DNA from: Protea cynaroides
Taxonomy: Eukaryota; Streptophyta; Magnoliopsida; Proteales; Proteaceae
DNA: 64,000 nucleotides
Reading direction: 5' to 3'
Assembly (NCBI GenBank): GCA_028583415.1
Contig: CM053267.1
Span: forward strand, 19,103,814-19,167,813
Part shown: piece by piece, positions 46,301-57,956 of the stretch
Layout: every line of letters starts with the position of its first letter
How positions within the stretch are numbered: the first letter of the stretch is position 1
Program-made: the position numbers and the translations under genes
Notes under the pieces: model-generated
What the model was told of the DNA's origin: nothing
Database searches by the model: none
Seen by the model: the letters and a program-made list of their open reading frames with translations, nothing else

Positions 46301-46986
46301 AAAGAAAATACACGAATGATTAATTTCAAAGAGAGGAATACAGTAACAAGATCAATGATAGCTTAATAGAGATGATCAAAATTAAATAAAGCACAACATA
46401 ATAGAAATATAGAGTAATATAAAGCAATACATGAGAATCCAAAATAGTAGCATAGAAGACAATATGAGAATTACAAACGAATAAGGGATAACAAGATCAG
46501 AAGAATGACATTTCATTTGCACCATCAAAACTGTAAAACAAGCAATACTTCAAGATTAGAAGAATAAGCTCATTAATCCCCTCCAAGAAAAAAAATTTGA
46601 AACATAATCTATAGGTTCCTCTACAAATGTTAGATATCAATTTTGATTTTCGAATCATAGCAAGATTCCCTTTGTCAATCTTCAAACTAAGCCACATGAT
46701 ACTCTACAGGCGTTAGTACTTAGTAGTAGAATTCCTCATTACTTGCAGAAGAGCAGAGCAGAGCAAATCGTAGCGACACTAGCAATCAATAAAATCTTAG
46801 TTGTTAATTGCAAAACAAAAGAGTTGGGTTCGTACTGACCCTAAATTTTCTTCTAGTGTCTTGTTTGTTTGAGGAATGATTATGAAATGCTCCTCTGCTT
46901 CTTCCTCCTCCTGTTAAAATCTATAAACCTCCAACGAACAAAATGGTCTGAAAAAAAAAATCAGACCTAACAAAGATAGATGATTC

Positions 46987-46989
<3 letters not shown>

Positions 46990-47065
<76 letters not shown>
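46990..47065. repeat. (AG)n microsatellite, then (AAG)n
   Basis: About 38 uninterrupted dinucleotide units are followed by a short (AAG)n run to about 47090. Confidence 0.95.
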
Positions 47066-47068
<3 letters not shown>

Positions 47069-47251
47069 AGAAGAAGAAGAAGAAGAAGAAACATGAAGTC
47101 AGGCCGTCGACGAAGAGGAAGAAGAAGACTCACGATGGTCAATGGGGCTAAGACGCTGAGTGGTTATGAGTCTGTGCAGTTGCGGCTAGGAAAAAGAAAA
47201 ATGAATGGAGTTGGGGAGATAAGATTAGGGATTAGAGTTTAAAGTTTGAAT

Positions 47252-47255
<4 letters not shown>

Positions 47256-47316
<61 letters not shown>
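47256..47316. repeat. (TA)n microsatellite
   Basis: About 30 TA units lie near the right end of the hAT-type element. Confidence 0.95.
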
Positions 47317-47318
<2 letters not shown>

Positions 47319-47820
47319 ATAGGGTTGCGTAGGGTCGGACCGGGCTCTACTCGAGGCCTCAACCCTAACCCACCCTTACCCTAACAGGGTAAAAAAATAC
47401 CCAGTACCCTGATTGGGCCCTGTTAGGGCATGGGTCGGGTTAGGGCCTGACCGGGTTTAGGGTGGTTTTGGGAGGGCTCGGGCCGTCAGGGTAAAACTTT
47501 CACCCCTAGTGAAAGATATGGTTTTTATTCACCTCAGGTTTCCTAATTGGAGTCAAACTCTTAGTTTGAATGGGGACTCTTAAAGAGTTGCCAAGTAGTG
47601 AGACTATGAATTTTGGGAGAGACTCCTTCCCTTTTCCATTCACAGATTAGTTAGGATAGGTGTGGGTCCCTCTTAGATTCATCTATGGGTCCTTGGAATA
47701 TCCTAAACCAATTGTTTATTTCGAGATTAAGTCTATTTTTGGCCTTACAAGTCGATGATACCGGTCCTTGGACTATTGGGATTCCCGACCGGCTTGTATC
47801 GATCGGATCCCCCCCTCAAA

Positions 47821-47935
<115 letters not shown>

Positions 47936-48678
47936 AAAGGAATCTAATGATTCTAAAAGGGGTACCTGTCATCTTGGTCCTTGAGTTGGCATTGTGCTGT
48001 GTTCGGCTACGGCAGAAAACCCTGGCACGAAAGAAAATCCGAGTTAGGTCCGGTTTTCTGGGTGCGAATTTTACATTGGTGTTCCCACGCATCATCCCAA
48101 GATAGACAGTAATAGGGCAAAGGTTTGGCCAATGACACTCCAATGAACATTTCCAACACCTCCCCTTCTTCTCCCATCTATACCAACACTTAACCCCCTG
48201 TTAGCCAGGATCACACACATTGGTCATTCCACTAACCATTGTTCTACATGTCATCCCTTGTAGTTTTCCTACACACACTCAGCAGGAATCCCAGTCCATC
48301 TATTTTGCCCCCCGCAAGATGCTATCATCCCGTTAGGGATGTAGGAACATTACATGCCAAACAATCAAGTGAATCAAATCCTACTATCCTTGATCATGTT
48401 ACCATTGCTCATGATGCACATTCACTTTCATACACACATTCACAACAATCACAATTAAGATGCAAATGCATGCAAGAATAATTATTGGATGACAAGTTAT
48501 CAAATCAATTCAATACATTTACAGGAATAATCAAATAGAAACATTCCATACATAGGACAGGAATACTATTCCCTCACTTGAGATCTGCAGATAATCGTTA
48601 TTCCTAGTCAAAGAGTCACTCTTGGTTACGTACGAGTCACCTATTGGATGAGAATCTCATTAGATACTTCGTATATTT

Positions 48679-49254
48679 TGTCAAACCCCAATTCTAGACG
48701 AACCAGATGTGTGATGAACCGTCATAAGAACCAATGGTTCAAGCCAGGATCTCATAATGATCATGCCAGCCATCCAAACCAAATACACATTCCACAACAT
48801 AATCAGAGATAATAAAATAAATAGCGGAAGTCTTATTAATAATGAACTAACATGATAAGTAAGTAAATAATCCAATTATCTCCAAATAACTCAAAACATA
48901 CTTAAATAATTTATTACAAGTTCTCATAACCCCCAAACAGAAAATAACTAAGAATAAAGACATTAGAAATACTCGCACGTAGAGTCATGCTAGTCTTCTA
49001 CAGTCTGTGTGTCCATCACCATCACGTATCCATATGACGGTGCCTCCATATAGTCTTTCACAGTAAAACCTGCATCATCAACTAAAATATTCGATGTCGA
49101 GGGGCGAGCACATATCATGGCTCAATGAGTAAACAAAATAATGCGTAAATATATGCATGTATTCAATTAATATCTTTGGTCTGGTTTAAGTTTGCAGCCG
49201 TGCTATAGAAAGGATTGGCAGCCACCGCACCTCTACACACGAGTGTGAATCCAC
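48679..49254 (-). mobile_element. Third LTR of the same family, truncated
   Basis: It begins TGTCAAACCCC and parallels 2137-2720 step by step (ACGAACCAGATGTGTGATGAACC, GGATCTCATAA, AAAGGATTGGCAGCCACCGCACC). It stops at the repeat that begins at 49255. Confidence 0.75.
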
Positions 49255-49425
49255 CATTGTTGTCAAGGCATCGCTAGGCGTCCAGGTACTTTTTTAGAGC
49301 CTGGGCACCTAGGCGCCTTGCTATTGTAAGAAAGGCTGGTGCCCAGGCACTTTGGGCTTCGCTTAGGCGTTGCCCAGCGTGCCTTGGATGCCCAGAGTGC
49401 TTGTGCGACCGCCTTGTTGTTTATG
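49255..49425. mobile_element. Diverged MITE of the TTGTCAAGGC family
   Basis: CATTGTTGTCAAGGC on the left and GCCTTGTTGTTTATG on the right are degenerate forms of the ends seen at 24050-24191. The interior carries CTAGGCG and GGGCACCTAGGCGCC words. Confidence 0.6.
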
Positions 49426-50877
49426 AGTGCATTTTTTTAATTTTTTAATTTTTTTGGTAAAAGTTAATGTGTATAAATTATAAATTACTAATAAGATGCC
49501 TATGGGAATAAGGTTACCCCCTTAAGGTTTCCGTTTACTCGCAATTCAATGTCAACCATCCACTTTTATCGAGATGGCTACACGTTATTAAGTTCCCTAA
49601 CATAATAGATTTCATTACTTAATTTGTGTCGCGGATTCGCATGAGATGTAAGCGTATGGGGTTAGAAATTAGCAATTTGGCATGACCTTAGACCTTAAAT
49701 AAATTTACTCATATATATAACATATAGTATCCAGTGCGTGTCCATCGGGAGCACTACCATAAATAATAATAATTAAATGACTGAATAACATGATCTAGGA
49801 TTCCAGGTTTACCTTAATCAACTTCACATTCAATTTTTTTATTCCAACACATATGACGAAAATTGAGATCTTTCCAATAAATCCAAAGTAAGGTAGATAT
49901 GAAATGACCAATTGATTAAATTATTAAATCATTAGTAATAGGCTAATAGAGATGAAAAATAGTTTTTTTTTTTTAATCTTTATACTAAAAAGTAAAAATC
50001 ATTCGAGATTGATTTAATCCAGCAACAACAAATTGTGGTAGATACATCATACATCTATAACCATGTGGGTTTTTATTCGCAATATCATTTATCGTTACCT
50101 CATTTACGTTGCGTAAGATTCAAGCTTGTGGGGTTGGCATGACCTTAAATAAATGTATTCGTATATTTATAATATATTAACATATAGTATCTAGTGGCAT
50201 AACCTTAAATAAATATACTCACATTAAATTATTAAATCATTAATGATAGGCTAAAGCTAATAGCATAGGCAATTAGATACTATTTTTTCTTTGGTAAAGC
50301 ATAGATAGACTAGATACCGATTAACATTGATATTATTAATTTATTATTATTAAGCTTATGTAACAATAATTATATAATAATGAACAATCAAAAGATAATT
50401 CTAAGTTATTTATTTTTATAATTATACTTATGTAACAACTAACAATACTTGTAAGTTATATCTTTAATAATCAGACGACAAATCTAAGTTTTTTTTTTTT
50501 TTTTTATATTTTTTAAATAAAACCAACTTTGTGGGATAACACCCACTCCAATTGGCTGAAAGCCTGAAACGTTTAGGACTAAAGGTCTTTTTCTAATCGT
50601 TTAACAAAAAAAAAAAGTTCTCTAATAAAAACATTTTGGCTTTTGGGAATACTGTTTGAAACTCAGACATTACTCAGTGAATAAGGCTTTTTACTCTCCA
50701 AACTCATAGTTCCTCTCCCTCTCCTTATCTTCCTCTTCTGATCCTTCGACGAGTCGACAACGGTTCAGTTCCTAGTCTCTGGTGGTCTTATTACCTTTTC
50801 GGCGTTGTAGGGACGATTGTTGATTCTTGGTAATTGATTGATTTGCATGAAATGATAAAATGATGAAATTGAAAATG
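49426..50877. other. AT-rich intergenic with diverged direct repeats
   Basis: The phrase GGCATGACCTTA...AAATAAAT..ACTC followed by ACATATAGTATC(C/T)AGTG occurs near 49680 and 50134, with a shorter copy at about 50194. 50700-50815 is a pyrimidine-rich, leader-like stretch without a frame, next to the left end of the large gypsy LTR. Confidence 0.5.
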
Positions 50878-51487
50878 GAGTCGCCACCTAGAAAAGGTCT
50901 AGGACCTATGTATGATTTCTCATATGAGAAATATTAATGACTCACGTATGGATCAAGACTTAATGGTCAACCAAAGAAATAGTGGGTAAGTGTCATGTTA
51001 CAATTTGGGAAGGTGTTAAGCATCCAAATTGCCTAATCCGAAGATTAGTCTTCATATACTATCATTTCCTATCCTAATTTAAATTACAAGCAATGGCTAA
51101 ACAATTTTTAATAGGCACCAAGCCTAGGTTCTAGATGTATTTAAATCTAGGAGCAAGCCATCAATATAATAGTAAGAAAAAATTAAAGTGTGATATGGAT
51201 AAAAAATAAATGATTGGATGATGGACCAATCAACCAATTTCGGATGACAAGCGTACCACTCAACATGCTGACAGACAAAAATCATTTTTTAGTAATTGAA
51301 GCATAGTCCAAAATTCAAATGCAATGATTCTTTGAAAGAAATGAAAGAAATGAAAGTAATGAAAGTAAATTAAAAATAAATTAGTTTAGGACTGAACTTG
51401 AATGGTAAACACTCAAGCTACCTACGTATCTTAGGACAAGCCTAAGAATCAAGCCCAACGTAGTTCAACCATTTGGGTTGATAAGAT

Positions 51488-51655
51488 GATAGATCCCTAT
51501 AGCCACTAGTCAAGCTAATAGGTCATCTAGGTTTATGATATTGAATAGACTCCTACAGTCACTAGTCAAACTGGTAGGCCGTCTATGTAAAACATATCGA
51601 ATAGACTTCTACAGCCACTAGTCAAGCTGGTAGACCGTCTATGTAAAGTAGGTTT
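51488..51655. repeat. 56-bp tandem repeat, three copies, in the LTR
   Basis: The core CACTAGTCAA recurs at period 56 (51504, 51560, 51616), with AATAGAC.CCTACAG and GG(T/C)C(A/G)TCTA(G/T)GT in each unit. Confidence 0.9.
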
Positions 51656-51870
51656 GAAAGGGCTTCCATGCGATGATGGAATGCTTGCCCAAGATTGAAA
51701 GGGACTTCCATGCGATGATAGAATGTTTGCCCAAGATTGAAAAGGGACTTCCATGCGATGATGGAATGTTTGTCTAAAATTGAAAAGGGACTTCCATGCG
51801 ATGATGAAATGTTTGTCCAAAATTGAAAAGAGACTTCCATGCGATGATGGAATGTTTGCCCAAAATTCCA
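51655..51870. repeat. 43-bp tandem repeat, five copies, in the LTR
   Basis: CTTCCATGCGATGAT recurs at 51663, 51705, 51748, 51791 and 51834. Each unit ends in TTG(C/T)C(C/T)AA.ATTGAAA. Confidence 0.95.
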
Positions 51871-51899
51871 TGCGAAGATGGAGAATTGAAATGAAGTTT

Positions 51900-53030
51900 T
51901 GAAATTTGAAAACTTAGATTGAATTTGAAATTGAAATTGGAATTGGAACTTGAAATTGAAATAGAAATTGAATTGAACTTGAACTTGAAATGAATTTGAA
52001 TTGAAATTGAAATTGAAATAGAAATCGAATTAAGTTTGAAATAGAAATTGAAATGGAAATTGAAATTAGAAATTGAATTGAATTTGAAATTAAAATTGAA
52101 ATAGAAATTGAATTGAATTAAAATTGAAAATAGATTTGGAATTAAAATTGAAATTGAGATAGAAATAAAAATTGAAATTGAAAATTGAATTGAATTTGAA
52201 ATTAAAATAGAAATAGAAATTGAATTGAATTTAAAATTGAAGATAGATTTGGAATTAAAATTGAAATCGAGATAGAAATAGAAATTGAAATTGAAAAATG
52301 AATTGAATTTGAAATTAAAATAGAAATAGAAATTGAATTGAATTTAAAATTGAAGATAGATTTGGAATTAAAATCGAAATCGAGATAGAAATAGAAATTG
52401 AAATTGAAAATTGAATTGAATTTGAACTTGAAATGAATTTGAATTGAAATTGAAATTGAAATTGAAATAGAAATCGAATTGAGTTTGAAATAGAAATTGA
52501 AATAGAAATTGAAATTAGAAATTGAATTGAATTTGAAATTAAAATTGAAATAGAAATTGAATTGAATTAAAATTGAAAATAGATTTGGAATTAAAATTGA
52601 AATTGAGATAGAAATAAAAATAGAAATTGAAAATTGAATTGAATTTGAAATTAAAATAGAAATAGAAATTGAATTGAATTTAAAATTGAAGATAGATTTG
52701 GAATTAAAATTGAAATCGAGATACAAATAGAAATTGAAATTGAAAATTGAATTGAATTTGAAATTAAAATAGAAATAGAAATTGAATTGAATTTAAAATT
52801 GAAGATAGATTTGGAATTAAAATTGAAATCGAGATAGAAATAGAAATTGAAATTGAAAATTGAATTGAATTTGAAATTAAAATAGAAATAGAAATTGAAT
52901 TGAATTTAAAATTGAATAGATTTGGAATTAAAATCGAAATAGAAATTGAAATTGAAATGGGAAATTGAATTTAGATTTGGGATTAAATTGAAATTGAAAC
53001 CGAAATTGAATTGAAATTGAATTTTATTGA
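51900..53030. repeat. Higher-order GAAATT array in the LTR (113-bp and 449-bp periods)
   Basis: The whole 1.1 kb is built of GAAATT/GAATTG words. GAAGATAGATTTGG recurs at 52239, 52352, 52688 and 52801, giving a 113-bp period. The pairs are displaced by 449 bp. The composition leaves the minus strand without stops for long stretches, producing a meaningless Ser/Ile/Phe-rich frame at 52202-52726. Confidence 0.92.
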
Positions 53031-55486
53031 AACTATGCAGAATAACTGACATGATAAGTTTGAAAGATTATAATTTTTAATCAATGTGTAAAATGCATTA
53101 TGATGCAACTCGGGTATTATTGCAACCCTCATTGTAATTGGACTGAGCTTGGGTAATGGATTCCCAGGCAGCCTACGTATCTCGGGGTGGAGTCCGAGAA
53201 TCAAGTCCATACGTAGTTCGGAATGAACTACGCGCAAAATGAAAACAATTTTAATTTGTCAACATGTGAGAGAATACTCTCGACATTGGACGATAGGCAT
53301 CGATGCCTCGCTTTATTCATACATACATCCACACGTCTATATTAATTCGCGCATCACAAACGCGTGAGTCCGCATTGCACGGAAATAATTACAAAATTTA
53401 TAAGAAATTCCTATGGGATACACAAATGGGGATTGGGGATCAAAACTATTAATACATTTCCTTCTCGCATTATGGGATACATAGAAGGGGTAGGGGATCA
53501 AAACTAGTCTATCCCGCCCGTCACTATGCTAGGGATGGCAAGTGCCGCATGCATGTCGTGTTACCCACCCGCATTGAATAATTATGGGTGCACGATGGCC
53601 GAACCCATATACCACATAAAATAAAGACATGGGGTTAGGGCGTTACCTGCATGTGAGTAGAGGTGGACGCCGAGAGAAGAAATGATCTTATGTGCCTCTT
53701 TAAAATACCCTCCTGCTTGTAGAGTAGATGTAAATCTGTAAAATAATAGAGAAAATCCCACGTGTCTTTGATGTCATACTTGTGTATACGTGGGTGTTTA
53801 ATGGCACTTCACCATCATCATCTCATGATTAAATATCCATGATATGGAAACAACATGTGAAATGAATTAATAAGGAATGAAATATTTGTAACTACGGAAA
53901 TTTTATGTAAACAATTATTAAACTAATGGATAATTTTCACAATTTGATGAACCCGAATGGGAACATACAAGTAGGTGAACCTGAACTGCCATCACAAGAA
54001 AAAAAAAACTGCAATAACTTTCAAGAATTGAAAATATATTATGGAAAATAAACAATGAATAAGATATTAAAGAAATTTCAAACGAATTTGATTAATCCTG
54101 ACCGACGGACTGAAATATCTATATCAATGGAAATGTTAGATTGAGATTCTTAAGAAAAAATAAAATAAACCTCGGTAAAGAATGTATGAGTCACAAAAAA
54201 CACGACACTAAATCGATGATATAAACTAATTTCAAATCTGACTTCAAAAACACTAAAAAAAATTGATGAATTTAATCTTTTGATCAAGAAATTTCGAGAT
54301 GACTTTTTAGGATAGAAGAATGTGAATTAAACCAATGGATCAAGAATATTTTAAACAGGTTTAATTTAAGAAATGTCAAACAATGGTGATTTTAGGAAGC
54401 TTGATCAAGAAAATTCAAATTGAATTACTAGAACAAATCAAATACATAGTCGGATTAATAAATTGCCGGAATTCATCACTGTTTGGACAAGAAATGAAAC
54501 AAATCATTTCGGTGTCTGGTGAATTTCAAGAATCAAATAGTGTTGATGTTTGATGAGTTTCAAGAACCAAATAATGCCGGCGATTGGAAAGGTTAAAGAA
54601 TCAAACCTCGTAGGATCAGATCGCCGTCGGAGAAGAAGAAAAAAAAAACTATCGCCACCACGAGAGAAGTACAGACCACCAGTGAGAAAAACAAACCAGA
54701 TCGCCGGATCGTGAACACCAAACTAGATCTGAACCAGATAGTCGGAGCAAGAACTCAGAACAGATCTGCTACTAAACCTGGCATTAGAGCTGGAATTTCT
54801 AAACTCAAGCATCTATCAACAAATCTTGACAAGAAACATGAGTTTACCGAACAGATTTCAAAAAGAAAAGAAGAAAACAATCGGCTATCAGATCCAAGAA
54901 TCTTTGAAAGAGACTTGGATCTGCCAAACGATTTTCCAGATCCAAGAAACTAGTTAATCGATGAAATTCTTTAATCTTTTTTTTTTTTTTTTTTTTTCAA
55001 AGAATAACTTGAGATCAAGAACATTAGACCACATTTGTTAAGAAAGAAACTAATCTAACTCACCTGAACTCAGAGTTACTGCAGATTCATCACGGATTAC
55101 GTCGCCACCGAGCTTCAGATCTGCCGCTATCGAGTGTAGGTCGCTGCTGGTCTGCCATTGCTGCCGAACTAAACTTCAGGATTTCCTCAAAATTTTCAGA
55201 GGATCGACGGAGAAGAAGAAGGCTAGAAAACCAGGTTTCAAATCTAGTTTCTAAAAAAAAACAGATCAAAACAACTCCTATCGCCACCGTTCTTGTAGTT
55301 TCAGATCATCCATCGCACCGCCGCCGTCTCCATCCGCCGTTGATATCCGGTCGCCATCCGTCGTTGTCTTCTTCCTTCTCAAAAATCCCTCTGCTCAACT
55401 CTCTCAAACCCTCACCTCTCCTCTGTTCCGTTTCTTGTTTCGAACGCAGGGAGAGAAAAAATGACTCTCTCTGCGTCCTTTCCTCC

Positions 55487-55496
55487 TTTTATATTT
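55487..55496 (-). promoter_or_regulatory. TATA box of the gypsy LTR
   Basis: Minus-strand AATATAAAAGG lies about 330 nt from the LTR start, in the position expected at the end of U3. Confidence 0.6.
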
Positions 55497-55509
55497 TTTC
55501 ACTTTGATG

Positions 55510-55539
55510 ACGTGGTTGGAGTCTCCTCTCCAACCACGT
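55510..55539. promoter_or_regulatory. 12-bp perfect inverted repeat with ACGTGG arms upstream of the LTR TATA box
   Basis: ACGTGGTTGGAG and CTCCAACCACGT flank a 6-base loop. The right arm extends into CACGTG, the G-box bound by plant bZIP and bHLH factors. It is 14 bp upstream of the TATA box in LTR orientation. Confidence 0.75.
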
Positions 55540-55824
55540 GAACATTGATTTTCTGTTTTTGTTTTGTTGTTTGTTTTTTTTTTTTTTTTTAAATTTTTTA
55601 TTATTTATTATTTTGTCTTTTGCTTTATTTATATACTTTTATTTTTTATTTTATTTAAAAAAAAATTAAAGTAAACAACTAAACTAAAAAATTATACTTT
55701 ATTAATTTATTCTGTTATTATTTATCTACTTGTTATTATCCTTATTTCTTATTTTATTATTATTATTATTATTTTGAGTTAAAATATAATTTAGCTTCCT
55801 CGACAAATTTGAAGCGTCTACAGA

Positions 55825-55834
55825 TACCCCTCTT
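55825..55834 (-). other. Polypurine tract of the gypsy element
   Basis: Minus-strand AAAGAGGGG is followed by TATC and then the LTR start TGTAGACGC. This is where plus-strand DNA synthesis would be primed. Confidence 0.65.
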
Positions 55835-56164
55835 TAACCGAGATTGGTAAATTGAGGTTAAAGAAAATGAACGCTTCAATTTTGTCGTCTGAAGAATAAA
55901 GAGGTACGTACCTTCGGCTTCGAAATTTCTCCATGATACTTTTCCACTAAAATTTGCACCTGCAGTGATTATTATAAACACAAAGTATTTGACAAACAGA
56001 CATTCTTCAATGGTTATGTTAGCTTGACACTCAGAATGGTTCTCAGGAGTCGAATACATTGCAATTTGAGTATGACATTGTTTGATATGCAAAACGATCA
56101 TCGAGTAAATTGAATAGCCATTTGATTGACATCAGTATTATTGAATTCTAAAGAGAATTAGGAA

Positions 56165-57253
56165 TCAATTCAAAGCGATAATATTTCTCTTGCTCCAGTC
56201 CCAAACAATCCCACTTGCAAGCTGTGACGTTAATTCTCTGGGTGTGTCAGATTCATTCGGTTCTTCAAATGCCTCTTGAAGTGTTCCAAATTGACGAGAC
56301 AATCTTCTGGGAGAATAGAAAGTTGAATGTGTCAATCCCATGATTTGAACGTGTGAGTTGCGGAATGTATTCATTATAACCCGATTGAAAGTCCACCAGT
56401 TACATCTCCATCTAATGTTTTCTGCCGTTATTGCTTGAAGACGAGCTGGCCAATCATTTTCTCCATGCATTACCGCAATATTCATTCTACTTTTATACTG
56501 GAACGAGGCAAACACATGCATTTTTAATTCAGGGAATAAACCCAACCTTTCGCACAACCAGTATTGTAAAAGATAAGGTGACCCAGAAAATTTGTTGATT
56601 TCAAAGCGACCGCTGCCTTTGGATACTTTGTCTAGACCTTTCAGGGTTTCAGCCAAAATTGTCGGAATGATGTCTATGCCACCCCGGGTAGCAATCATAA
56701 GTTCGATGATAGCTGGAGATTCTGTGCTTTGAGAACTACGTAAAAGGGTTCGGGCAATTTTACAGAAAACATATACATTTCTCCTCTGTAATTTCTCTTC
56801 CGTATTTTCTGTATCTAGATGGGCATAGGCTTCGATCATCTTGCTCACATTCAGTCGGCCATGTACCATAAACTTTCCCATTTCTTTCTTATTCCACCCA
56901 AAGAAATTTTTGATATCTTCAGTATAATCCTCTTTCAGCTTTGGTTTGAATATTCCTTCTCTGTAATGATACATGAGACAGGCTCGAAACTCTTCAACAG
57001 TAGGACAGATTTCTGCTTCTCCAAATCGGAATACATGTATTTTTGGATCCCAGAATTTAATTGCAGCTTTTATCAAGCTAGGATACAAATGCATGGACAT
57101 GATTTGAAATAACGCCTCAAGATGAAGCGAACTTAAAGAAGCATGGTCACAAAACATCATACGCCAAGACCAGTGTCGCAGAACTCGATCCATGTCTGTG
57201 CAACAATTAGACAACAACCAAACTTGAACACCATCGAAGATTTCTATATACAT
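56165..57253 (-). CDS. Extra ORF 3' of integrase, DUF7745/plant-mobile-domain-like
   Basis: A 362-residue open frame in the same sense as pol lies 700 bp after the integrase stop and about 330 bp before the polypurine tract, so it is inside the element. Residues 60-92 (IKAAIKFWDPKIHVFRFGEA then EICPTVEEF) match the pattern FWDP...F.FG..(D/E)..PT.EE(F/Y) of the DUF7745 and plant mobile domain families, which occur in plant transposons and in host nuclear proteins. A region near 215-245 (LLQYWLCERLGLFPEL) also fits. No membrane segment, signal peptide or zinc motif is seen, so it does not look like an Athila-type envelope. Its function in the element is unknown. The frame is uninterrupted while pol has decayed slightly. 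The start codon is the first ATG of the frame and may not be the real one. Confidence 0.65.
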   Translation of the reverse strand: MYIEIFDGVQVWLLSNCCTDMDRVLRHWSWRMMFCDHASLSSLHLEALFQIMSMHLYPSLIKAAIKFWDPKIHVFRFGEAEICPTVEEFRACLMYHYREGIFKPKLKEDYTEDIKNFFGWNKKEMGKFMVHGRLNVSKMIEAYAHLDTENTEEKLQRRNVYVFCKIARTLLRSSQSTESPAIIELMIATRGGIDIIPTILAETLKGLDKVSKGSGRFEINKFSGSPYLLQYWLCERLGLFPELKMHVFASFQYKSRMNIAVMHGENDWPARLQAITAENIRWRCNWWTFNRVIMNTFRNSHVQIMGLTHSTFYSPRRLSRQFGTLQEAFEEPNESDTPRELTSQLASGIVWDWSKRNIIALN

Positions 57254-57884
57254 TCTGATAAAATTGGTAATTTGACATTTATCTCTGGAATAGCCGTCAT
57301 CAGAAATGTTTAAATGTGAGGAATATCCCTGCGAAATCGTATATATGATACTGACTTATACGACCATGTCTGGACTCAAAAATCTCAAATCTATAGATAA
57401 AATGAGGAGGGTGATGGTCCAGGTGGACAGATAAGAAACTATCCATATGGGGCTACCATTGGAAGAGCTTTTGGCTATTTTTGTAGAATGATCGATCCCA
57501 CTGAGGAGATATCATTTTGGCATATGAAAATGGACTATGGGAATTTTGGACACCGTTGAAGTATTGTACGACAGACAAATTCCCAGTCAGATTTATGTGA
57601 GGAAGCTTAAAAGATTGACATAGCCAAGAGACAAATGTCTGCATATTATAGGAGGACTAAATTTTAACTCCGAGAATAACCGTCGAATTAATGAACGGTA
57701 AGAAGAGTTCTGTCAGAAAACAGGATTCTTTCCCAAATAATGATGAGATGATAAACCACTTGTGAATTGGATGGTTATGATAGCTTCATCTGAGAGTTCA
57801 AATCAACCGAACAGTAGTTTCAATGTCAACATGCTACTCTGCTCCTTACAATGCGTCATCCAGCATCCTTGCTTTTGTATAGCC

Positions 57885-57916
<32 letters not shown>

Positions 57917-57956
57917 GAAGGCCTTGATATTCCATTTCTTTGAATAGATGTGGAGA
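57254..57956 (-). other. Spacer between integrase and the extra ORF
   Basis: Non-coding in all frames by eye. It contains a 29-base poly(T) run (about 57889-57916, poly(A) in element sense). A splice acceptor or subgenomic promoter could sit here but none is identifiable with confidence. Confidence 0.5.

Larger units (their letters stand above)
46021..47508. mobile_element. Non-autonomous hAT-type element (TSD GTAAAAGA/GTGAAAGA) inside the inner LTR
   Basis: The termini are TAGGGCTGAAA and, reversed, TAGGGGTGAAA (10/11). The 8-bp direct repeats (46013-46020 and 47509-47516) match 7 of 8. Subterminal zones are full of ACCCTACCC and GGGTCGGGTT words. No transposase domain is visible. It carries (GA)n and (TA)n microsatellites. 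Confidence 0.85.
50878..55822 (-). repeat. 3' LTR (about 4.9 kb) of a Tat/Ogre-type gypsy element
   Basis: On the minus strand the LTR starts TGTAGACGCTTC at 55822, right after a purine-rich tract. It ends near 50878, where GGTGGCGACTCC occurs, a motif seen at the U5/primer-site end of many plant Tat/Ogre LTRs. The exact left border and any target duplication are unresolved, and the border could lie up to about 60 bp further left. The plus-strand landmarks CCTACGTATC..GAATCAAG(C/T)CC..ACGTAGTTC (51420 and 53173) also recur in this lineage, from memory. The body is dominated by tandem arrays (51488-53030). Confidence 0.7.

Noticed and set aside
51488..51870. Regularly spaced repeats that superficially resemble a CRISPR array
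   Set aside because: Units are head-to-tail tandem repeats without unique spacers, in plant DNA inside an LTR.
52202..52726. 174-codon minus-strand open frame rich in Ser, Ile, Phe and Asn
   Set aside because: It lies entirely in the GAAATT tandem array. The composition alone removes stops on that strand and there is no domain.
54711..54953. Plus-strand 80-codon Lys/Asn-rich frame
   Set aside because: It is antisense within the gypsy LTR, with no domain and no expression signals.
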